Below, piece after piece: positions 12,435-22,819 of a DNA stretch of 64,000 nt (position 1 is its first letter; the number at the start of each line of letters is the position of its first letter). The notes under the pieces are model-generated. The model did no database searches. It saw only the letters and a list, made by a program, of their open reading frames with translations, and had not been told where the DNA came from. The translations under genes and the position numbers were made by a program. This DNA is from Ctenosaura bakeri (taxonomy: Eukaryota; Chordata; Lepidosauria; Squamata; Iguanidae): the NCBI GenBank assembly GCA_948474755.1, contig CAOLHI010003124.1, positions 124,001 through 188,000 on the forward strand, in the 5' to 3' direction.

Positions 12435-12850
12435 TCAGCTGTCAGATTGCAAGTGGTGAAGGGTGAGTGTACTGTGAGGGCATGAGGTGAGACAAGGGAG
12501 GGAGTAGGTTGCAAGTAGTGAAAGTGGTGGAGTGCATGAAGTAAGAGAGGAACACACTGTAAGGGGGCAAGGTGAAGTGAGGATGGAAGTAGGAGAGATG
12601 GAAGCATGCGTGGTGTGAGCAGCAGAGCGCAGGAGGAAGGGAGAGGCAGACTGGGGGTGGGTATCAGCTTTGGCCAGGGAGAAAGTAGGAGAGATGAGGG
12701 CTGAGTGGTGTGAATCGTGGAATGTAAGAAGCAAGGGAGGGCTACGCTTATGATGGCATGAGGTGACATGAGGATGGGGAATAGCAAGGAAAAGAAAGCA
12801 AGTGGTAGAATGCAAGAAGAAATGGAATCACACACGGTGAGGGAAGGGAA
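12435..12850 (+). repeat. Degenerate purine-rich minisatellite, unit about 92 bp
   Basis: The top strand is almost entirely A and G with scattered T. A recurring block of the form TG.AAGAAG.AAGGGAGG appears near 12535, 12627, 12723 and 12811, spaced roughly 92, 96 and 88 bases. A second block, GAAGTAGGAGAGATGGAAG and variants, repeats in the same phase. About four and a half units are present, each diverged. The two long minus-strand open frames across this stretch exist only because the purine-rich strand lacks the reverse complements of stop codons. Confidence 0.7.
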
Positions 12851-12924
12851 GGGAGAGTGAGCGGAAGATGCTTTGCATTGCTCTTTTACAGAGATCAGTC
12901 AGTCCTCAACTGACTGCACACAGA

Positions 12925-13104
12925 GGCCATTTCCGCACTAGCCTGTTATAGTGCGATGATTCCACTTTCAACATCCTCTGGAATCCTGGGGTTTGCAGTT
13001 TTGGGAGGGGCCTGCCAGCCCCTCCCCAAACTGCAAACCCCAGGATTCCAGAAGATGTTGAAAGTGGAATCATCGCGCTATAACAGGTTTGTGCAGAAAT
13101 GGCC
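12925..13104. mobile_element. Class A MITE, near-perfect 180-bp hairpin, AGA target duplication
   Basis: Starts GGCCATTTCCGCACTA and ends GCAGAAATGGCC, flanked on both sides by AGA. The arms pair over almost their whole length (for example CAACATCCTCTGGAATCCTG against CAGGATTCCAGAAGATGTTG) and meet at AGGGGCCTGCCAGCCCCT. It lacks the GAGAATTCTAAATGCCC centre of other class A copies. The high arm identity suggests a recent insertion or repair between arms. Confidence 0.85.
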
Positions 13105-14379
13105 AGAGGCTTCTTTTTCATATTTGCTCTACTTGCAGGCTGAGTTTTCTTACATTCCCCTTTAAGTAGCTGTTGCACCCCTCCTTAGGGTCCCTCCTCA
13201 CAGTCTCAGAGCCACTGGTCTAACCAAAGTGGAATTAGTTGGGATTCAAAAGCACACAGAGATAGGCTCATTCAGAGCAGGGCAGTCTCTGAGAGTTACA
13301 GATAGACTAATACCTTCCAATCAAATTCATGTTCAGTTCAACCATTTCAACATCAGCAACATAACAACGAGTAGAACAGACAAGGAAATAATATTATGAT
13401 CATTTTGTAAATGGCAGATATGATGAAAATTGCACACGGAAATTCATTAATCCCACAATACAAAGAACAGAAATACAAGTAAAGTTACTAGAAAGCAGAT
13501 ATGAAGTAACAGTAATTTGGTGAGCAACTTTCCAATGTTAACATTTTGGTTTTGGGGACAAGACAATTAATTGCAGGAACTCCTTGCAACGACAAAAATC
13601 AGTAATGGAGGTTGTTATAAAACAGATAACACACAACAGGGATAAATATTTTTGGCTTTCACTTGATTTATTCATTCAGGAATGAGGTGGCGTAGCAATG
13701 ATAATATATTTTAATATTTTTTAAAAATGATGGGATGAACAAAATATCAGGTTACATTGGGGACAAACAGTGGGAAAAGTCCACCATGTTCAACTTAATC
13801 AAGAAAGGGGGATATCAAAGAATAGCATGCAAAAAAAAATAATAACAAAAATCTTTGGAATGTATTTGCAATGGGAATCAGTGGCACAATTGTATGCATA
13901 TTTACCTAGAAGCAGATTCCATTGACTTACACCCAAATTTTTAGCATACTCAGGGTAGATGATGAAACAGACTCTTTTCTCTCTTTTTTCTCTTCATACA
14001 AGCTCAGAAAGGGATTCTGGAGACAGTTGCTGTTTACCTTGGCTGTCATAGGCAGGCATACACAGATGAAGTTGGACTGGCCAAAACAGAATCCCATTCT
14101 TTCCCAGCTTAAGCTTTATTGCAGGGTTTCTTGCAGACACCTGCCGCAACCTGAAACAGAAAGCCTTGTGTTTCTTTGCTAAAACACTTGTACCCAGACA
14201 GAGGACAAGAAGAAAAAAGGAAGGCTGCATGGTTGTAAAAAATCTTTGCAAAAAGAAAATTCTTTCTCAGAGGCTTTGATACACACACACATACAGACAC
14301 ATAGAAGGCTAGTCAAGATGTTGTGCTTTCTTTGCTGTATTTTACACTGTGCCTTTAATCACATATTCTTGAGGGCTTT
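13105..14379. other. No gene; minor repeat fragments
   Basis: About 13890-13935 holds TATTTACCTAGAAGCAGATT followed by CCATTGACTTAC, a fragment of a short squamate repeat. A (AC)n tract lies at 14281-14292. No exon is supported. Confidence 0.4.
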
Positions 14380-14500
14380 TTTTAAAAAAATATTTTAATT
14401 GTATTTGTTTTATTCATTTTTTTGTTAACTTTTCTTTCTGCAAACTGTCTTGAGTTCCATTTTGGTGAGAAAGACAAGATATGAGTCTAATGAATATCAA
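14380..14500 (+). mobile_element. L2 LINE 3' tail fragment
   Basis: The segment CTGTCTTGAGTTCCATTTTG followed by GTGAGAAAGACAAGATATGA matches the L2 3' end pattern (CTTGAG..CC..GGGAGAAAG.C.GGATATAAAT). It is preceded by T-rich 3' UTR. It is 5'-truncated. Confidence 0.6.
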
Positions 14501-14554
14501 CATTTTATATAAAAGGATGGCATCTTATTTGCATTTTAGTGTTGAGTTTTAAAT

Positions 14555-14703
14555 TGAACTCTAGTTTAATTCTTTTTTAACTTTTATATTAATCATTTTT
14601 TAATTGTACTTTGCTTTAAATTGGTTGTGATCTGCCTTGAATTCGACACTAGGAGAAAGGCAGGATATAACATAAGTAAATAAATAAATAAACAAATAAA
14701 TGT
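14555..14703 (+). mobile_element. L2 LINE 3' tail fragment with AAAT repeat
   Basis: Contains GATCTGCCTTGAATTCGACA, AGGAGAAAGGCAGGATATAA and then AAATAAATAAATAAAC, the L2 tail followed by its simple repeat. It lies just behind another L2 tail in the same orientation, so the two may be separate insertions or one duplicated tail. Confidence 0.7.
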
Positions 14704-15068
14704 TGCTCACAGCAGCTAAAAGTAGAAGTAGAAGAGAAATTAGGCAGTCCGAAAGAACTCCAGCTTTGAGAAGGCTCTGGATACAAAGCCGTCTGGTAGG
14801 GCTGTTGTCCTAGCAGTCGCATAGGGATGGGGAGGGGGCGATAAGGGTGGTGTGCCCCCAACAGCAATTTTTTTTGGGGGTGCCACAACTCCTTGCTTGC
14901 CCTCCTCCATGCGCCATAGCCCCCCTGCATTGTAGCCCCCCCACCTGTCATAGCCCTTCCCCGTCCATTGCAGCCACACCTCCATGTGCTGTAGCCATGC
15001 CCCCACACCTCCGCCCACCCTTCCATCCACCCCCCCCCATGCACTCGAAGCTCAGCCACTGTGTCCTA
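14704..15068. other. Pyrimidine-rich stretch, no gene
   Basis: The top strand is C-rich, with runs such as CCACCCCCCCCC near 15030 and a T-then-G run near 14868-14880. Open frames on both strands here are low-complexity products. No repeat family is recognised. Confidence 0.4.
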
Positions 15069-15302
15069 GGGCTCTTTCACAGTGCATACTATAGCACTAT
15101 GATTCCATTTTACTTGCCCTGGTTGCATCCTCTGGAATGCTAAGTTTTGTAGTTTGGTGAAGCACTAGAACTCCTTGGCTGAAAACCCTAAATACTCTTC
15201 CCTTAAACTGCAAGTCCCAGGATTCCAGAAGATGCTGCTGTGGCAAATAAAGTTGAATCAAAGTGCTCTAACTGTATAGTGTGAAAGGACCCTTATTTAT
15301 TG
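15069..15302. mobile_element. Class D palindromic MITE
   Basis: The ends are GGGCTCTTTCACAGTGCATA and TATAGTGTGAAAGGACCC, an imperfect inverted pair. The arms contain TATAGCACTATGATTCC with TTTTACTTGCC, and the reverse partner CAAATAAAGTTGAATCAAAG. The centre is TTGTAGTTTGGTGAAGCACT to CTTAAACTGCAAGTCCCAGG. The flanks are CTA on the left and TTA on the right, a one-mismatch 3-bp duplication if real. Confidence 0.75.
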
Positions 15303-16519
15303 GCAGCAAGAGCGTTAAGGCAGAACATGCTGGTATTATTTCCCATCCGTTGTCTTTGGCCTTGCCAACCACCAACTCCAATAATATCTCTGGAGTGGAG
15401 AGCCCTTGGGCAGAAAGAGCTGCCCAACTTCCTCTTTAGTTGGGTTGTGTCAGGAAGTGAAGACAATTCTGTTGAAATCAGCACTATGATTCATTGTTGC
15501 TCATTTTTCATTATTGACAGTTTTATTTAAAGTTTGTTCTTGCATTAAGCTTGTTAAAATATTTTAATTATTGGGTTTTATGTTTTGAAAATAGTCTTTA
15601 TAGTCCTTTTTTGGAGGGGGTGAGTGGGATAATTTTATATACATAAATGAATATCCTTAACAGTATCACCTAAAGGTATTTGTGGATAAGATGGAGATAA
15701 GTCTAATGGGAACTTCTTATCTTTTTGTATGCCTGAAAGAAAAAGGAAGCAAAAATCTGAAGGAACAGTAGATTGTTCATCACAGGATGGGACCAAAATT
15801 TAAAAAACCTCATGCTTTGAAGCATAAAAAGATAATAATCTGTTTTCTGCTATACATAGGATTGCTCCTGATGAGGCAAATGGATCTGGAGGTTATGTGT
15901 TTGTTGCTGTAATTCTTCATTTTGTTTTCTTTCTTTTTTCAAAAAAAATCTAAATGGTGTTTCTGTTGTCCCACAATAATTTCATGCAATACCTGGCACA
16001 ACCTGCAACATTTATTATCACTCACAAATGGGTTTCTTTTTAACTCTGAGATACATTTCCTTCCCTTATGCTCTTTTATTTTTTTTTAAAGATTTATAGT
16101 GTTATAATGTAGCAAAATCAGAACATTATAACTTCAAAGGAAAAAAAAATCAAAGAGGAGAACATTTGCTTTCAAACCGTAAGATCAGCCTCAGTCAATT
16201 AAATCACTGGAATAAGATAAGAACTCCAGTGCAGAGTCAAGACATTGCTACAAACACCACTCCACCATTAATGGAACAACAATGGACAACAAGTGGAGAA
16301 CAATCAGAAAAACTCAGTGAAATCCAAGAAGCTGGAAGAGCCTATGGTGTAATAAATACAGATTTGATTGTTTCACATTTCTATTTGTTATTGGGAAAAT
16401 ATTCAGCCAGATATCTTTACGTGCAGCTATCAAGAGTAATATATGATTCAATATATAGAAGCTGCTAGTTTCTACTGGAGAAATTTTAACTTTGCTAAAT
16501 CTTGACAATACGTTACAAT
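15303..16519. other. No gene or recognised repeat
   Basis: AT-rich sequence with several poly-A and poly-T runs (16079-16089, 16140-16149). No exon or repeat family is supported. Confidence 0.4.
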
Positions 16520-16740
16520 TTGTTGTGTGAGTTTGAATTGTTTCTGACTTACCTAAGGTGAACCTACCACAGGGTTTTCTTGGCAAGATTTGTTCAGAGG
16601 GGGTTTGCCATTGCCTTTGTCTGAGGCTGAGAGCATATGGATTGCCAAGGTCAATCAGTGGGTTTCCATGGTTGAGTGGGGATTCAAGCCCTACTCTTCA
16701 GAATTGTACTCCAATGGTCAAATGCTGGCTACTACTATCA
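16520..16740 (-). mobile_element. Sauria-type SINE, minus strand
   Basis: Read on the minus strand, the tail is at the left (TTGTTGTGTGAGTTTG, TTCTGACTTACCTAAGGTGA on the plus strand). The body has GGGTTTTCTTGGCAAGATTT and GGCTGAGAGCATATGG. The tRNA-like part lies near GGGGATTCAAGCCC and ends about CAAATGCTGGCT. It is diverged. Confidence 0.75.
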
Positions 16741-16818
16741 ACCAAATTCCTCTTGATTGCCAATATAGCATAAGAATTTGGAGCACAGAATCACGGTGGT
16801 TTAACTTCTGTTTGATGG

Positions 16819-16893
16819 GTAGGGCCATAAATCAGTGATAAAGTGAGTACTTTGTTTGCAAAAGATCCCAGGTTTGATCCTTTGCAGCTCTAG
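16819..16893 (+). mobile_element. Classic Sauria SINE head fragment
   Basis: TAGGGCCATAAATCAGTGAT, TTTGTTTGCAAAAGATCCCA and GGTTTGATCCTTTGCAGC match the tRNA-related head of the widespread lizard SINE (GTAGCTCAGTGGTAGAGCA..TTTGCATGCA.AAGGTCCCAGGTTCAATCC). The body and tail are missing. It is a different SINE subfamily from the copy just upstream. Confidence 0.7.
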
Positions 16894-16921
16894 CTTACGG
16901 GCTCTATTTCTATTTTCTGTC

Positions 16922-17844
16922 TATTATTATTGTTATTATTATTAGGCAATTTTTCTCAAAATTGTGACACAAAGTGGCTCACAATTTAAAAAACAATACA
17001 ATTAAAATACACAAAAGGGGAATATTAAAACAGAATTAAGCTATTTACAGTATTGAAACAATAACAACTCAGTAAGGAATAAAATGTATTTTTTTTAAAA
17101 AAAAAAGATAAAATGCACTTAAAAACAACAATTAAAACAATACAACACACCTTAGCCTGTTCTTGAAAAAGTTTCTGTTTTAAAATCTGTCTGAATAAAA
17201 AGGTTTTAGTCTGTCAACAGAAGGACATCAGGGAGGATGCCATTCTGGCTTCCTTAGGAAGGGAATTCCAGAGTCCAGGGGCAGCCACTGAGAAGGCCCT
17301 CTCTCACATCCCCACCAACCTTGCTTGTGATGGTGGTGGGACTGAAAGAAGGGTCTCTCCTGATGATTTCAGAGCCCAGGCTGTCTCATACAGAGAAATA
17401 CAGTCTGCCGAATAGCCTGGACCTGAACCATCTAGGGCTTTATAGGTCATAGCCAGTGGTTTGTGCCCAGAAACAAACTGGCAGTCAGCGGAACTGTTTC
17501 AATAGCGGTGCAATATGGTCTCTCTAACCTGCTCCAGTTAATAGTCTGGCTGCAGCTCTTTGGACCAGCTGAAGTTTCTGAACACCTTTCAAAGGCAGCC
17601 CCAAGGTAGAGAGTCATCTCAAGGAATAAGAGCAGCATCTCAAGGAATGGGTACAGTTAGTGCATAAGCTTTAAATGTGCAAATGACCACTGCAGAAACC
17701 TGAGCCTCCGCGTTCAGAACTGAGTCCAAGGGTATGCCCAGACTACAAAGCTGTGTCTCCAGGAGGAGCATAACCCCATCTAGCACGGGCTGAATCCCTA
17801 TTCCCTGATTTGTCTTCTGACTGACCAAGAGCACCTCTGTCTTA
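16922..17844 (-). mobile_element. L2 LINE, 3' part (reverse transcriptase end and tail)
   Basis: On the minus strand this continues the L2 at 18425-18620. Directly past the inserted element the frame reads TEVLLVSQ and then QPVLDGVMLLLETQLCSLG, typical of L2 downstream of the palm. At about 17200-17300 comes RAFSVAAPGLWNSLPKEAR, the L2 C-terminal block. The 3' tail near 16922-17000 includes GTGAGCCACTTTGTGTCAC on the minus strand and a (TAA)n tract. About 17463-17640 has a repeat-like block I could not place confidently in L2. Stops and frame changes show it is dead. Confidence 0.8.
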
Positions 17845-18424
17845 GGCCCTTTTCGCATGGGCTTTCTGTCGTGCGACAGCCCCGTGAGCCTCGCGGGAGT
17901 GGGAGCGTTGCTCTGCATGACGCACTCCCACTTCCGCCGCGCTCACGGGGCTGCAGCGGCGCGATCGCAGGTTTTTTGATTTTTGCCTCAAAGCGGAAAT
18001 CACCCGCGCTTGCGCAACACTCCCGGCGCCCACGCGCACTTACCTCCTGTGTGGAGCGTCGGGGAGGCGGCCGGGTCGCGCTTCCTTCCCTCCGCCCCTG
18101 CGGAAGGAAGGGGCGGGGCACTAGTGCGACGGACGCGACAGCCTCCTGCTTCGCGCGAGCGGGGGGACGGACGTGACAGCCTCCTGCTTCGTGCGAGCGG
18201 GGGGGACGGACGCGACAGCCTCCTGCTTTGCGCGAGCTGGGGGGGACGGACGCGACAGCCTCCTGCTTTGCCTGGGGAGGAGGGCGGCTCGCGCGAGGCT
18301 GCCGCTTCCCCCTCGTTCCTTCGCCTGCGGAAGGAAGGAGGGGGAAACGGCAGCCTCCCGAAGGAGCCTTCTCAGGCGAGCCGCCCTCCCCGCTCGCGCT
18401 AGAAGCCTCAATGCGAAAAGGGCC
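17845..18424 (-). mobile_element. Class B MITE, 580 bp, CpG-dense, TTA target duplication, inside L2
   Basis: The ends are GGCCCTTTTCGCATGG and CAATGCGAAAAGGGCC, flanked by TTA on both sides. It is the longest class B copy and keeps very many CpG sites, unlike the rest of the window. It includes an internal minisatellite (18128-18275) and local hairpins such as CCTTCCCTCCGCCCCTGCGG with GGAAGGAAGGGGCGGGG. It splits an L2 reverse transcriptase between NPYK and TEVLL. Open frames over 100 residues inside it run on both strands and are a composition effect. No transposase is encoded. Confidence 0.85.
18128..18275 (+). repeat. 39-bp GC-rich minisatellite inside the CpG-dense MITE
   Basis: Four copies of a unit starting GACGGACGCGACAGCCTCCT begin at 18128, 18166, 18205 and 18245, so the period is 38-40 bp. 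The first three units also share the GCTT[CT]G[CT]GCGAGC segment and a G-run of slightly different length. The near-identity of the units points to recent expansion. Confidence 0.85.
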
Positions 18425-18620
18425 TTATATGGATTAAGTTTCAATTTGTTTGTCCTCGTCCAGGCCATTACTGATGACAGACACTGATTTGGGACCAGGA
18501 CAGCCTCCTTGGCTTGAGATGAAAAAGAGTAGTAGAGTTGGGTGTCATCTGCATATTGATGGCACTGTATCTGAAAACTCCAGACAATCTCTCCCAGCAG
18601 TTTTCATGTATATGTTAAAC
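18425..18620 (-). mobile_element. L2 LINE, reverse transcriptase palm fragment
   Basis: The minus strand encodes YQYADDTQLYYS, with the catalytic YADD pair at about 18531-18556, then MAWTRTNKLKLNPYK up to the MITE junction. In L2 elements the continuation is a TEVLL-type motif, which is exactly what lies on the far side of the inserted MITE. The L2 is 5'-truncated near 18620. Confidence 0.85.
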
Positions 18621-20547
18621 TAGCATATTTACCCAGGGATTTTATTTTCCTCTTAAGAACTCACCCAACTGTCTTCTCCAATACCTATAACTTCTTCCCA
18701 TATTCCCCAATCCAATCTGTATTCAGAATTATTTACATACACAGTTTGGGTTCCTGAGGGAATACACTGTTCTCCTCCTTGCTGCTAGGCCTTGTCTTCA
18801 TAGCAACCGGCCTATTCCAGTACCTGTAACTTTTCCCCCTAGGCCCCAATCCATGGTGATGTACTGGCTTTTGATTTTTTCACTTTCTGTTGAATTTGTA
18901 CAATGGTTTTACATTTTTCTGGAAGCATTTTTTGTTTTGAATTTCAACTTTAAGATCCCTCACATATGGAACCCATACAATCTACTGTGTGAGGTGAGAA
19001 GACCTTGTAACTATGTTGTGTATGTCATTTTTTCTCACATATGCCTCCCAAATGTTTTCTGGCATTCTTATTGATGGTAGGCCTCATCTCCATAGCAACC
19101 GGCCTGAGGCCCAAGAGCTCTCTGGCTGAGAATTCTAAAGGCCCCTCTCTAAACTGCCAACCTCAAGATTCCATAGAATCTTCACAGCCAGCCGATTATA
19201 TGAAATCTTCTCGTCTCACCCAGCCAATCGTATGAGGGTTTTGCCTGCCTGAGAATAAGAAAATAATTGTTTTTTTAAATAACCTTTATCAATCCTGTAC
19301 ATAAAGTGCAGTTTTATTGTGGAGTTTTTTTAGTGGGGAAGTGGGTCTAGTTTTTCAGTCATATTTTTAAGGAAGAGTTTAAGCCTATTTTAAAATCTTT
19401 TTATTTGTGTATTTAATTTTTATTTTTTAAAATCTATTATACCTCACCCCAGAAGTATACCTGGTGGTCTGAGCAGTAATAGCTAAACCGTATAAATAAA
19501 TAACAAACATACATGTGTATAGGTACAGATATTTGCTTCCTGGATTGTTCTTGTGTGTATGCATTTTTCATTTTAATGTTGTTCATTCCTTTTCAGCAGC
19601 TGGATGGCTGCAAAACCACATTTTTCCCAAATTCATGCAAATGTTTCTCTCTGTCCTAAGCTTGAAATGGAGGGAGTGAAACCCTGGATGGGATTTTTCA
19701 CTTGCATTCCAGTAAACCTTTTAATGCAGCAGTGTCAATTTAAACATCAGGCATGGTTTTAGCAGAATGAAAATATATATCTCCTTTTCAACATAAATGT
19801 GATTAACAGGCTTTTAAAAGCTTTTTTTAGCATAAATATACAGTGGCACTTTTTTTTACTAAATTTCACTAAATTTTTTAGCTTCTGAAGATACAGAAAT
19901 AGACTTTCCACAGACCTTAAGCTTCATCCCATGCTAGGCTGGATAAACAGAAGAGAGGCAGAAATACTGAGTTAATCATTCATAGTAAAAATAGCTTGTG
20001 AGTACAAACACCCATAATAAAATCGGACAGTCATGGATATGGAGTTTGGTTTCCTGGAGACAACTGAATGAAAGTGTTAACATTGATTCTAGTATTTTTA
20101 TTGTTGGCACCAGCAGGTGGAATTAATTCACAGTTAATGAATCTACGAAGCACAGCAAAGATATTACTTGGAAATGCAAATTATCTTTCTAGTATAGAAT
20201 AATTAAAAAGTGGATTTTGTTCAGTCAAAATTAGCAACAGAAATCTTTATTTACAGATAAACAGATCTGATTTTTCTATGCCTTATCCAAGGCATCCATA
20301 TTTATGCACTGAAACACAGCCAATATGAGAGTTTTAGATATGAATGATTTTCAGTGTCACAGGACTCATCCAGAAAGGGAAAAAATGGCTCTGGAAGCAC
20401 TGAGACTTTCCAGCTCGTTTTGCTTTGATTGTATCTGCATATTCCTGGTTTTGCATCTGAACTTTTTAAATAAAATCCTGGGTTTCCCTCTTTCCCCCTC
20501 CTTTTGTCCTTCCTCCTACCCCTCTCACTGATTAGGTGTCACATTGA
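18621..20547. other. No gene; palindromic-MITE remnant and L2-like tail remnant
   Basis: About 19116-19190 holds TCTCTGGCTGAGAATTCTAA and CTCTAAACTGCCAACCTCAA, the right half of a class A or D element. About 19420-19505 has TATTATACCTCACCCCAG and GTATAAATAAATAAC, weakly like an L2 tail. The stretch from 19510 to 20540 shows nothing I recognise. Confidence 0.4.
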
Positions 20548-21192
20548 GGCCATGTCTGAACAATGTCGTTATCCTGCAACAGTAGTGGGTTGTTTCAAGT
20601 CCAGGAGTTGTGCTACTGCATGACTTCATCGCTATCCAGGTGCTTTCCTGTCCCCAAGAAGAAATCCGTTTAGAACGCTCCAATCCCATCAGCTGGCTCA
20701 GTCCGGTACCATAATAGTACTTGATAGCACTTCTCCTGGATCCAGGAGTGCGTAGGATGTGGGCGTGCCCAGCTTGTCCCTCCATCAGCTACTCCCATGG
20801 CATGGTAACTTCAAAATTTATCATCTCTCCATGTTTATTTTAAACTTCTCATTTGAGTTAAAACTTTTGATTTTTTAAAATACATTTTTAAGTATTATAG
20901 TGCAAAAGTGCAATAGTGTACTCGTGTGTCATGCCATTACACCACTGCTGTGCTAGTATGGCTTCCAACACCCCCCCCAAACTGACCAATCAGGGGCTGG
21001 GGTGAAGGCGGGGCAAGGGAGTGGCCAAGGATGCTGAATTGTGGAAGGAACACCAGTGGCAGTACTGCTGCTCATCCACTTACGGCAGAAGAGTGCAGAA
21101 GAGAGCGTTTCTAACCTGCTACCATTGTGCGAATGGCGATGCTGGGATTGTAACAGAAGAAAGCACTAATGGGTTATGATGTGAAAAGGGCC
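20548..21192 (+). mobile_element. Class C non-autonomous element, 645 bp, TGA target duplication
   Basis: The ends are GGCCATGTCTGAAC and GATGTGAAAAGGGCC with TGA on both flanks. It shares its interior in the same order with 10706-11339: GTGGGTTGTT, CATGACTTCATC, CCCATCAGCTGGC, TACTTGATAGCACTTC, GGGCGTGCCCAGCTTGTCC, then CATCCACTTACGGCAGAAGA and GAATGGCGATGCTGGG. This copy keeps better termini than the other. It has no coding capacity. Confidence 0.8.
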
Positions 21193-22388
21193 TGAGATTT
21201 AGGCACCATCTCAAGAACTGACTTTCACCAATATCCACCAAGTCCTTTTTAATTATTATTCAGGAGTTACAGTGAAACTATTGCAAGTGCTTTAGCTATA
21301 TTACAATATTTAAGCATTGTAATCATTTTCTTTTTTGCTAGCATTCCTCTTTCCATCATGTGATCTCTGTTGAATCTGCTGACCTGGAAACAGCCATTTT
21401 GTTTCTTGGCAGTGACCATCTTAGTTAGTTGCAGGATAACACAGTCACGGAGACATGAATTTTATTTCAGAAAGTACTGGATTAATTTATACTGATGGGG
21501 GAAGGAGAATAAAATGTCCTTATAAGTGCTGGGAGTTCCCTGGAAATACTTCGAGATGGAGAAAATGTCATGTAGATTTCCAAGAACAACATAAAACCAA
21601 ACAATCCCCAAATCCCACAAACCAATATGAGGACAGGAAGAAAACGAGGAACTTTCTGTTTTTTTCTAGTTTGCCTGGATGGGTTCTCACTCTATGCAGT
21701 GCTAAAAATTTGGGGACTGAAGGAAAACTTCCAGTCCTGTAGCTACATCCTGGCCACTTGGTAGACGGATGTGGTTGCTTCAAAATGGGATCCTCCAAGG
21801 CAGTGCTTCTTAAACCATCTGGTGTGGGGAAGCAGCAGGTATTTTTTCTCATATGCCAGGGGCCAGAACTGTATCTTGCTCATTGGTTATGATGTATTCA
21901 TTTTTCCCTGGAAACTCTCCAGGAACCAAGAGTTAATGGCTCATAGTCTGCCATAGGTTCATGGACATATGGTGACATAATACGTAGTCATACCAGCGTG
22001 TGTAGTTTAAAGAATATTGTGGAAGGAAGCATCCTCTGTATTCTTCTGCAATGCACTCTCCCAGCACAACCACCATTTGGCAAAAACAAAAATAAAACTC
22101 AAGACATGCTTCCATGGCAAATTAGTGACCAGGAGAAGACATGGTTGCCTGGCAGCATCCAGTTACTGTTGTGCAGCTGGTAGAAAGGAACAGACATTGT
22201 TTTTGCTAGTTTGCAGTTGAGTATGTTAGATAGACTGTACACAACTCCTGGCTGCAACAATTGCAGCTAGATATTGTGGAAGGTGCCTCTGATGCTGTCA
22301 AGCTTAATTGTGTGTGGAGCAGAAGCAGAAACCTAAAGATGGTATTGTGGTAGAGATTTATGTTTTGCCAGGATGCTATTAGTTCTCA
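21193..22388. other. No gene or recognised repeat
   Basis: The longest open frame (21455-21742, 95 codons) has no recognisable domain and is within chance expectation. No repeat is recognised. Confidence 0.4.
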
Positions 22389-22819
22389 GGCCCTTTCTGC
22401 AGCTTAGCTTTTGTTGGCGCTGGGGTGTGGAGATTGCGCAAGCAGCCTCTTGTGAGAGGCTCTTGTATCCCCGTTGCTTCAGCTCTGCAACCACTACCTG
22501 CTAGTGAGCAGGCAGTGTGAGAGCCCCTCCTCTTTCTTCCGCAGTGCAGCCTTGAATTTTCCCAGGCTGCACTGGGGCAGGAAGCGTGAGTGCCGTGGCT
22601 CCAGAGCTCCGCACACACAATAAGTGCGTGCGGGGCCCTGGAGCGATGCGCGATCACGCACCATTTTCAGCTCAAAGCCAAAAATGAAATAGTGTGCGAT
22701 CGGTGCCTGCCGGCCCCAGCAGCAATGCGCGATTGCGAGTGTGTTGTGTGGATCGCTCCTTGCAATCTTGTGATGCTCCAGGGGCCCTTTCGCATGGCAG
22801 ATGCTGTGCAAAAAGGGCA
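22389..22819 (+). mobile_element. Class B MITE, 431 bp, TCA target duplication
   Basis: The left end is GGCCCTTTCTGCAGC and the right end is CAAAAAGGGCA. Taking 22819 as the last base gives TCA on both sides. The interior matches 7543-7974: TTGCTTCAGCTCTGCA, CTTCCGCAGTGCAGCC, GGCAGGAAGCG, GCTCAAAGCCAAAAATGAAA. CpG content is intermediate. Confidence 0.8.

Noticed and set aside
12416..12835. Minus-strand open frames of 139 and 126 codons rich in Leu, Pro, Ser and His
   Set aside because: They lie entirely on the purine-rich minisatellite. The composition removes stop codons in more than one frame, and the protein is low-complexity with no domain.
14649..15143. Open frames of 96-136 codons in a C-rich stretch
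   Set aside because: Low-complexity translation on both strands with no domain and no splice context.
16819..16893. Possible tRNA gene
   Set aside because: It matches the head of a known lizard SINE, with degraded A and B boxes and no acceptor stem pairing evident.
17798..18468. Several overlapping open frames of 65-139 codons on both strands
   Set aside because: They sit in the CpG-dense MITE and run across its ends into L2. GC-rich sequence has few stops; frames on both strands and an internal minisatellite argue against coding.
21455..21852. Open frames of 94-95 codons on both strands
   Set aside because: Lengths are within chance for this amount of DNA, there is no recognisable domain, and the two strands overlap.
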